Source: Spirochaetaceae bacterium (GTDB lineage: Bacteria; Spirochaetota; Spirochaetia; SZUA-6; Bin103). From it: a DNA stretch of 36,342 nt. Below are positions 31,188 through 36,342 of this stretch, one piece after another (position 1 is the first letter of the stretch; each line of letters starts with the position of its first letter). The DNA lies in NCBI GenBank assembly GCA_028821475.1, contig JAPPGB010000015.1, positions 1-36,342 on the forward strand, given 5' to 3'. The position numbers and the translations under genes were made by a program. Below the pieces are notes generated by a model. It saw nothing but the letters and a program-made list of their open reading frames with translations. It had not been told where the DNA came from and searched no databases.

Positions 31188-32264
31188 ATGCCTGATCCTC
31201 ACGTCACCACCATCCCGCCTGCGACGGCTCACGATGAGCCGGCGCTGGAGTTTCCCGGCTGCCGGCCGGTGCGCATGTCGCGCGACGACATCGAACACTG
31301 TGAGCGCCGCATCGAGTACTGGGACGCCGCCACCGAGACCGCCATGATTTGCGATCCGGTCAGCGTCTACCACGAACACCCGGGCCAGCGCCTGCGCGAT
31401 CTGGCCACCCGCATCGCCCAACTGCGCGGCTCGCCGATCGAGACCTTCGGCGCCGCCGACCTCCTGCTGCGCGATGCCGACGGCGCCTGGCTGCGCATCC
31501 TGGAGGCCGACCAGACCGTCTACCTGCATCCGCGCACCACGCGGCCCCCGGGCGCCCGGATCGAAGTGGGCACCGACACGCTGCCGGACGTGGTGCTGGA
31601 GGTCGACAACACCACCGACGTGCGCCGCGGCAAACTCTCGCTGTACGAGTCGTGGGGCTTCCCGGAAGTGTGGGTCGAGGTGCCCGAGGAGTCCTCGCCG
31701 AGCCGCCCGGCAGGGCTGCGCCCCGGCCTCACGATCCACCTGCTGGAGGGCGGCGCCTTCCGCGGCGCGGCGCAGAGCCGGGCCTTTGCCGGCTGGACGG
31801 CGGCGGAAATCCACCGCGCGCTGAACGAGCCGGAGTTGTCGCAGGCCACGCTGGCGGCGCTGCGCCGCGTGGCGCGCGCGCTCGGTGCGGCCGAAGGAAC
31901 CGGGCCGGATGACGACCCGCAATTGCATGCCGAGCGCCGGGAGAGCCGCGCCCAAGGCCATGCCGCGGGCCATGCAGAGGGCCATGCCGCGGGCCATGCA
32001 GAGGGCCATGCCGCGGGCCATGCAGAGGGCCATGCCGCGGGCTATGCGGAGGGCCTCGTGGAAGGCGCGACGGAGGCGCGCGTGGAGACACGGCGGGATG
32101 CCGTCCTGCAGGTGTTGAGGTTGCGTGGCCTGCCGGTGTCGGCGGCTTTCCCCCGGCGCCTGGCGGAGTTGCAGCCCGCGTCCACCGCGACGCTGGTACA
32201 GGCCGCCCTGGAGTGCCGCGACGAGGCCCACTTCCTGGGCATGATCCGCCAGCCGCGACCCTGA
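31188..32264 (+). CDS. Uma2 family endonuclease with AEGHAAGH repeats
   Basis: A 358-residue PD-(D/E)XK-fold protein of the Uma2/DUF820 type. The core lies at about residues 60-170: ADLLLRDADG, then LPDVVLEVDNTTDVRRGKL with the D...ExD arrangement and downstream Lys, and YESWGFPEVWVEVP. Residues 240-290 hold about seven GHA(A/E)GHA half-repeats encoded by four 24-bp DNA units, followed by a short helical end. ATG 31188 starts at MPDPHVTTIPP; the frame is open far upstream but that DNA contains the microsatellite and the PQQ fragment. Uma2 proteins are widespread and mostly uncharacterised. Confidence 0.82.
   Translation: MPDPHVTTIPPATAHDEPALEFPGCRPVRMSRDDIEHCERRIEYWDAATETAMICDPVSVYHEHPGQRLRDLATRIAQLRGSPIETFGAADLLLRDADGAWLRILEADQTVYLHPRTTRPPGARIEVGTDTLPDVVLEVDNTTDVRRGKLSLYESWGFPEVWVEVPEESSPSRPAGLRPGLTIHLLEGGAFRGAAQSRAFAGWTAAEIHRALNEPELSQATLAALRRVARALGAAEGTGPDDDPQLHAERRESRAQGHAAGHAEGHAAGHAEGHAAGHAEGHAAGYAEGLVEGATEARVETRRDAVLQVLRLRGLPVSAAFPRRLAELQPASTATLVQAALECRDEAHFLGMIRQPRP
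31956..32051 (+). repeat. Four tandem 24-bp units inside the Uma2-type gene
   Basis: Units begin GGCCATGCCGCGGGCCATG and encode two four-residue steps (GHAA, GHAE). The first three are identical and the fourth differs at two bases. The count is in frame, so changes would alter the protein length without disrupting it. Confidence 0.85.
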
Positions 32265-32289
32265 AACACGGAACCGGCTCCGGTGGATC

Positions 32290-32348
32290 GAGTGCGCCGG
32301 CACTCCGAGTGCGCCGGCACTCCGAGTGCGCCGGCACTCCGAGTGCCG
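32290..32348 (+). repeat. Three and a half 17-bp tandem units, each a near-palindrome
   Basis: GAGTGCGCCGGCACTCC repeats at 32290, 32307 and 32324, with a partial unit following. Within each unit GAGTG pairs with CACTC, so the transcript could form alternative hairpins. It lies between the Uma2-type stop and the Xre antitoxin start and may serve as terminator or operator. Confidence 0.7.
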
Positions 32349-32409
32349 CGCCGCGCGCGCCGCACACCTGCTTGACGGCCTGCCCGGATGCCTGGATGAT
32401 ATTCGGACC

Positions 32410-33036
32410 ATGGCGACACTCCAAATCCATTCCGTTGCCAGTCCCTTTGACAGCCCATCGGTCGCGAGCCTGGCGGTCACGGTGCTGACGCGCGCGGAGG
32501 CGATGGGTCTGCTGCCCCCGACGGAGACGATCGAGCGCCTCGACATGGCGATGTTTCGGCGCTTGGCCGGCGGCATCGCCGAAGCGGGTATCGGAAATGG
32601 AGTGCTCGCCGGCCTGTCGGCGACTCCCCGACCGAGCGCACAGCAACTCGCCGGTACGCTCCGGAGGCTCAATGAAGCGCTCGATGCGTCGCCGAGGCCG
32701 GTCTCCGAATGGCGCGGCGTACACGACGTGCTCGGCGGCGACGTGCTCGCCCAACTGCTCGGTATCTCCGCTTCCAGCCTGCGCCGCTATCACTCCGGGA
32801 GCCGTACCACTCCGGACGAGATTGCCGCCCGTCTCCACTTTCTGGCGCTGGTCATCGGGGATCTTGCCGGCGCCTACAACGACTTCGGTGTCCGCCGTTG
32901 GTTCCAACGCCCGCGCAAGCTGCTCGGCAGCCGCTCCCCGGCCCAGCTCCTGAGTGGGACGTGGCGCCCGGAGGATCCCGATCCGCGACGGGTCCGTGAC
33001 CTCGCCGCCGCCCTGGTGTTCTCGCCGGCCACGTGA
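32410..33036 (+). CDS. Xre/MbcA/ParS-type antitoxin
   Basis: A 208-residue protein with the toxin-binding DUF2384-type C-terminal part. A helix-turn-helix-like stretch (DVLAQLLGISASSLRRYHSG, about 117-136) is followed by RLHFLALVIGDLAGAYN, FGVRRWFQRPRKLLGSRSPAQLLSG and a Pro/Asp-rich end. This order is typical of antitoxins paired with RES toxins. It is longer than most (about 150 residues) through an extra N-terminal region. Its stop overlaps the toxin start (GTGA), so the two are translated together. Autoregulation through the 17-bp repeats upstream is possible. Confidence 0.85.
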   Translation: MATLQIHSVASPFDSPSVASLAVTVLTRAEAMGLLPPTETIERLDMAMFRRLAGGIAEAGIGNGVLAGLSATPRPSAQQLAGTLRRLNEALDASPRPVSEWRGVHDVLGGDVLAQLLGISASSLRRYHSGSRTTPDEIAARLHFLALVIGDLAGAYNDFGVRRWFQRPRKLLGSRSPAQLLSGTWRPEDPDPRRVRDLAAALVFSPAT

Positions 33037-33557
33037 CCGCGTTCCGCCATGCCGACCCCCGCTATCCGTTTCTGTGGGAGCGGGCTGCGCAACCAGCCGG
33101 CCGATGGCATGCGTCGGGCGAGGGGCCGGCCCACTATTTCAGCGACACCCCGGACGGTGCGTGGGCGGAGTTGCTGCGCCATGAAGAGATAACCGAGCCC
33201 GAGGACGTAGCCGGTATCAGGCGAGCGCTGTGGGCTGTCGACCTGGGAGATGAGCCGCCGGAGCGGCCCGCGCTGCCGCTACAGCTCTCGACCGGCGCGC
33301 CCGGTACCTACGAAGCGTGCCAAGCGGAAGCGCGGCGTCTGCGGGCGCGGGGCGCAGCCGGTATTACCACGCCGTCCGCGGCTCTGTTGCCTGGCGCCGC
33401 AAGAGGCTGGCGAGTGGACGGTGGCCTTCGCCCCGGCCCGGCCCGGGACGGCAAGGTGTTCGTCCTGTTCGGGGTCCGGCCGAACCTGACCGGCTGGATC
33501 GCTACCGTGGCCGGCCGCCCGGGTAGCGAGCTTCTTCCCCGTGTACGGCACTTCTGA
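33033..33557 (+). CDS. RES-domain toxin
   Basis: A 174-residue RES-family protein. TAFRHADPRYPFLWERAAQPAGRWH carries the conserved Arg, YFSDTPDGAWAELLRH the conserved Ser/Glu region, and GAAGITTPSAALLPG and WRVDGGL the C-terminal strands. RES toxins studied elsewhere degrade NAD+ or ADP-ribosylate target proteins, halting growth until the Xre partner binds. Length and motifs look complete. The GTG 33033 start overlaps the antitoxin stop. Confidence 0.85.
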   Translation: MTAFRHADPRYPFLWERAAQPAGRWHASGEGPAHYFSDTPDGAWAELLRHEEITEPEDVAGIRRALWAVDLGDEPPERPALPLQLSTGAPGTYEACQAEARRLRARGAAGITTPSAALLPGAARGWRVDGGLRPGPARDGKVFVLFGVRPNLTGWIATVAGRPGSELLPRVRHF

Positions 33558-33634
33558 TCACGCCGCCCCTGACGCGGAGACGGTCGGCCGACAAAGCATG
33601 TGCAGCAGGCAGCCGCGCTGGCTGAAGGCTGATG

Positions 33635-34960
33635 TCAGAACACCTCTTCCATGACGTAGAAGTAGTTCTGGTCGGTGCCGAAGATCAGGTACTTGCCGGC
33701 TACCACCGGGGCGCTGAGCACCGCGCCCACCAGGTCCATCTCCCACAGCAGCTTGCCGTTCTGGGCGGACAGCGCCACCAGCCGCGGCGGGCGGCCGCCG
33801 GGCACGCCGTCGCCGCGCACGCCGAAGTAGACCCGGTCGCCGGCCACGGTGGGCGCGCTGCTGGTGGGGTACTGGAAGGTATGGCGCCACGCCTCCCGCC
33901 CGTTGCGGGAGTTGAACGCGCGCACCACGGCGTCGCCGCTGGTGTAGATCACGGTGTTGCGCCACAGCGCCGGCGCCAGGTAGTCCAGGAGCTGCAGGCT
34001 GTCCACGAATACCCGGTACGGCTGATAGAGGCGTTCGCCGACATCGCCGAAGAACGATTCTTCCTCCATGCGCCACAACTCCTCGCCGGTGAGCCGGTCG
34101 ACCGCGTAATAGACGAACAGCAGGTTGCCGGTAATGGTGCGCCCCGGACCGGCGGCGGAGTAGAACAACTCGTCGCCGCGCAGGGCGGGGAACGAATACC
34201 AGTTGAGCCCCGGCGTGGTCCGCTTCACCCACAGGTAGCCCTTCTCGTACACGTCGTAGGCGCCGAAGCTGGCGCCGCTGCCGGGCGGGCCGGGCGCCCA
34301 GTACATCACCCCGTCGTACACCTGGAAGGTGTGGTAGGACCACACCGGGTTGGGGATGTAGTGCACCTCCTGACCGGCGTCGGCGGTCACGAAGTGGGTG
34401 TTGCCGCGGTCGCTGGTGAACATCACCAGGTCGTCGTAGCGCAGGATCAGCGACTGCACGGTGTATTCGGTCGGGAACCGCCAGCGCTCCTCGCCCGTCT
34501 CCCGCGCCACGGCGTAGACGTGGCCGTCGTTGGAGCCGAAGTAGAGGTGATCCTGATCGGCGAACGGCACCGAGTTGACCGGCGCGAGCGACTTGAAGAT
34601 CCACCGCATGTAGCCGCTGTGCACGTCGAGGGCGTAGAAGTTGCCGTCGTCGGAGCCGAAGTAGATGGTGTCGTCCACCACCACCGGCGGGTTGAACGAG
34701 CGCGCCTGCTCGCCGCCGGCTTGCAACTGAAGCTGCCACTTCACCGCCAGCGGCGGCTGAATCCGGGTTTCGGTTGTGCCGCGCCCCTCCTCGCCGCGGA
34801 ACATCACCCAGTCATGGCTCGCCCCCCCGAACACCGCCGCAGGCGCCAGCGTCCCCGCCACCGCGACGAGAACCGCGAACGCGATGCGGAACGCTCCCGG
34901 CGAGCCGCACCGGCGCTCCCGGCCCCTCCCGGCGTCACGACCCGTCACGCCTGCCACCAC
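33635..34960 (-). CDS. PQQ-binding-like beta-propeller repeat protein
   Basis: A 441-residue exported protein. After a basic N-terminus, FRIAFAVLVAVAGTLAPAAVFGG is a signal peptide. Repeating propeller blades follow, each with a strand such as DTIYFGSDDGNFYALD, DHLYFGSNDGHVYAVA, or DRVYFGVRGDG, ending with a closing Trp-containing strand (RWIF, ERWRF, EAWRH, KLLWEMD). About six to eight blades fit the length. There is no dehydrogenase domain or haem motif, so it is more likely a scaffold like BamB or a binding protein than a quinoprotein enzyme. GTG 34960 is the likely start. A 72-bp copy of part of it lies at 31035. Confidence 0.85.
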   Translation of the reverse strand: MVAGVTGRDAGRGRERRCGSPGAFRIAFAVLVAVAGTLAPAAVFGGASHDWVMFRGEEGRGTTETRIQPPLAVKWQLQLQAGGEQARSFNPPVVVDDTIYFGSDDGNFYALDVHSGYMRWIFKSLAPVNSVPFADQDHLYFGSNDGHVYAVARETGEERWRFPTEYTVQSLILRYDDLVMFTSDRGNTHFVTADAGQEVHYIPNPVWSYHTFQVYDGVMYWAPGPPGSGASFGAYDVYEKGYLWVKRTTPGLNWYSFPALRGDELFYSAAGPGRTITGNLLFVYYAVDRLTGEELWRMEEESFFGDVGERLYQPYRVFVDSLQLLDYLAPALWRNTVIYTSGDAVVRAFNSRNGREAWRHTFQYPTSSAPTVAGDRVYFGVRGDGVPGGRPPRLVALSAQNGKLLWEMDLVGAVLSAPVVAGKYLIFGTDQNYFYVMEEVF

Positions 34961-35136
34961 CGTGCCGGTCTCTCACGTCCTCGTTGCGGGGCCATCCACC
35001 ACACCCGACTATGGTACCCGACTTTCCGCGCTGTGATGGGAACGCGGCGCAACCTGCCGGACGGTGTCCTGACGGCTGTGGCACTCGCGAGTTGTCTCTT
35101 GCGCGAGCCGTTGCTGTGGCGCTGTGCGGATCTCCC

Positions 35137-35175
35137 TTGACAGTGCGTGTCACGATGTGTCACTTTTCGGCTGTC
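35137..35175 (+). promoter_or_regulatory. Probable promoter/operator of the Phd-VapC pair
   Basis: TTGACA at 35137-35142 is followed by two direct TGTCAC repeats (35149-35154 and about 35158-35163) just before the antitoxin start. The -10 is weak. Direct repeats at this place are typical binding sites for autoregulating antitoxins. Confidence 0.4.
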
Positions 35176-35406
35176 GTGAGAGTGGTTTCGATTCGAGAAC
35201 TCCATGAAAGCACCGGCAGGATCGTGCGGCAGGCGACGCAGCAGCCGGTGATCGTCACCGATCGGGGAACCCGCATCGCGTTACTCAAGCCCTATTCGGA
35301 TGAGGAAATCGTCGGCCAGCCGTTTCCCGCGCGCGATCCCGCGAGCATGCCGGCAGTCGGCGTGGACTCCACCGAGTTGATCTCCAGGGACCGGTCGCAA
35401 CGCTGA
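35176..35406 (+). CDS. Phd/YefM-type antitoxin
   Basis: A 76-residue protein starting at GTG 35176 (VRVVSIRELHESTGRIVRQA). This N-terminal half is the DNA-binding Phd fold, and QQPVIVTDRGTRIALLKPY is its central strand-turn-strand. The acidic C-terminal part should wrap the toxin. An in-frame ATG at 35155 is an alternative but adds residues not seen in the family. Its stop overlaps the toxin gene. Confidence 0.85.
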   Translation: MRVVSIRELHESTGRIVRQATQQPVIVTDRGTRIALLKPYSDEEIVGQPFPARDPASMPAVGVDSTELISRDRSQR

Positions 35407-35843
35407 CACTGACCTATCTCGATACATCGTACATCGCCAAGTGCTATCTCAACGAGCCGGGCAGCCCGCGTGTGCTCGAGTGGCTGGCCGGGAAGTCGGG
35501 GTTGAGCTGCTGCTCGCATGGCCGATTGGAGCTGTTCGCGGCGTTGAAGAGGCATGAGCGGGAAGGGAACCTGGGTGCCGACGCGCTGCACGCCGTGTTC
35601 GAGCGCCTGCGTCGCGACGAGGAGCGGGGTCTGTGGAGATGGATTCCGGTCACCGACCGACTTGTACGAGCTGCGTGCAGGAGAGTCAGGACCGTGTCCG
35701 GCGCTGAGTTCGTGCGGGCGGCCGATGCGCTCCATCTGACGTGCGCCGCCGACAACGGGTTTGACGCCGTCTACAGTCACGACCAACGCATGCTCGATGC
35801 TGCTGCCTGCTTCGGTCTCGAGGGACGAGACATCCTCGCCTGA
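35403..35843 (+). CDS. vapC: VapC-type PIN-domain toxin
   Basis: A PIN-domain RNase of about 146 residues with all four acidic residues in place: Asp in TYLDTSYIAKCYL, Glu in RLELFAALK, Asp in RAADALHLT and Asp in YSHDQRML. No ATG, GTG or TTG precedes LDTS in frame. A CTG at 35403 overlapping the antitoxin stop (CTGA), or the CTG at 35409, is the likely start, made possible by translational coupling. The first GTG (35472) would delete the catalytic N-terminus. It looks intact, unlike the two VapC remnants elsewhere in the window. Confidence 0.82.
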   Translation: MTLTYLDTSYIAKCYLNEPGSPRVLEWLAGKSGLSCCSHGRLELFAALKRHEREGNLGADALHAVFERLRRDEERGLWRWIPVTDRLVRAACRRVRTVSGAEFVRAADALHLTCAADNGFDAVYSHDQRMLDAAACFGLEGRDILA

Positions 35844-35918
35844 CGGGTAGCCGGCCGCGTCCCGGCGTTGAACGACTCAGTCGTCGAGCCCTTCCTTGAC
35901 GGCACTTGTCACTGCTAG
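35844..35918. other. Short convergent gap
   Basis: Seventy-five bases between the VapC stop and the HNH stop. No clear terminator hairpin is visible. Confidence 0.4.
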
Positions 35919-36342
35919 TCATGTCGTTGTCACACGAATACCGGGAGCTGGTCGAGGTGATCGGCACTTCGGCGCTGAGTGGTGGCGTAACTTGTGGTGA
36001 GCACCGCAACGTAGCCTCAAGTTGGACAACTCGCTGGCGCCGCCGAGCGCGAACGGCACGATGTGGTCGATCTCCAGCCGATAGCGGGAGCCGCAGCGCC
36101 GCCCGCTGTCCCGGTCGACGTAGCTGCAACAGCCCTGGTCTCGCCGCCACACCTCGCGCTTCACTGCTACCGGGATGTACCGTGACCGGGAGCCCGGTAA
36201 CGCGCCTAAGCAGCGCAACGCAGCGAGGTGCCGCTCCAGTGCCGGCGAACGCTCCGCCGCGCCTATCGCGCCATGCCCGTTGGCGTACGCAAGCCGCTTT
36301 CGCGGTAGGGACGCCGGTTGCCCGGCGCCCCCCGCACAGATC
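35919..36342 (-). CDS. HNH endonuclease, C-terminal part (runs off the right edge)
   Basis: The frame is open from the window edge to TGA 35919, so the N-terminal part is missing here. The visible 140 residues contain ERHLAALRCLG, then SRYIPVAVKREVWRRDQGCC, Cys pairs and YRLEIDHIVPFALGG, and finally LSNLRLRCGAHHKLRH. This is a classic HNH/McrA-like nuclease end, with the DH pair, the Asn and the last His in place. HNH proteins of this layout are common in mobile or defence-associated regions. The function of the missing N-terminus cannot be read. Confidence 0.85.
   Translation of the reverse strand, partial: ICAGGAGQPASLPRKRLAYANGHGAIGAAERSPALERHLAALRCLGALPGSRSRYIPVAVKREVWRRDQGCCSYVDRDSGRRCGSRYRLEIDHIVPFALGGASELSNLRLRCGAHHKLRHHSAPKCRSPRPAPGIRVTTT

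Noticed and set aside
31956-32051. Possible CRISPR array
   Set aside because: The 24-bp repeats are contiguous with no unique spacers, stay in frame and encode a protein repeat. No cas genes are present.
30957-32672. 571-residue minus-strand open frame across the Uma2-type gene
   Set aside because: It is antisense to the Uma2 core and repeats and resembles no protein outside the 72-bp PQQ fragment at its end.
33632-35140. 502-residue plus-strand open frame opposite the PQQ-propeller gene
   Set aside because: The antisense frame of a high-GC gene stays open by codon bias. The minus-strand product has a signal peptide and propeller repeats, while this one is a Val/His/Gly/Arg mixture without domains.

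Overview
The window looks like an accessory, transporter-rich stretch of a GC-rich environmental bacterium. A Spirochaetota (Spirochaetaceae-like) origin is my best guess. It rests on family-5 solute-binding proteins with signal peptides of the type GLWATGAEEEP and no lipobox cysteine, and on the mix of Uma2, Rpn, PQQ-propeller and toxin-antitoxin genes. No rRNA, tRNA or other phylogenetic marker is present, so this is an inference. Base composition is patchy: dpp1, dpp3, dpp4, the M81 gene and the M20 gene are visibly less GC-rich than dpp2 and than everything right of about 26 kb.

Left and centre (1-23.5 kb). Four complete modules of an ABC peptide/oligosaccharide importer (periplasmic binding protein, DppB-like permease, DppC-like permease) lie at 491-4335 (dpp1), 7072-10853 (dpp2), 14979-18934 (dpp3) and, inverted, 23263-19393 (dpp4). 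None has ATPase subunits. dpp1 is followed by an aldo/keto reductase, and a zinc alcohol dehydrogenase faces it. dpp2 is followed by an M81 (MlrC-type) metallopeptidase. An M20 deacylase/peptidase lies upstream of dpp4. A hydrolase-plus-importer scavenging role for peptides or other amide-containing oligomers is the simplest reading, but the substrates are unknown.

The most interesting signal is regulatory. dpp1, dpp3 and dpp4 share a leader of about 180 nt. It has a well-placed Shine-Dalgarno sequence, an 11-codon upstream ORF (MILKEPHARAA, two of its differences synonymous), a long GC stem that begins inside that ORF, and two interleaved complementary segment pairs just before the binding-protein start. 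All four modules also carry an intercistronic hairpin between the binding-protein gene and the first permease gene. A promoter-like block of about 110 nt is shared by dpp3, dpp4 and the M20 gene, which suggests a small regulon.

Gene debris separates the modules: a broken RHH-VapC pair, an Rpn-type nuclease, a PD-(D/E)XK nuclease fragment between the convergent dpp3 and dpp4, a frameshifted addiction antitoxin with a deleted ParE, an IS1595-family transposase tail, and an N-terminally truncated, frameshifted VapC.

Right (26-36.3 kb). On the minus strand lie a GH88-like glycosidase, an SDR oxidoreductase, a PIG-L deacetylase and a frameshifted phytanoyl-CoA-dioxygenase-like gene. These are followed by a Uma2-type nuclease with AEGHAAGH repeats, an Xre-RES toxin-antitoxin pair, a PQQ-type beta-propeller protein, a Phd-VapC pair, and an HNH nuclease that runs off the right edge.
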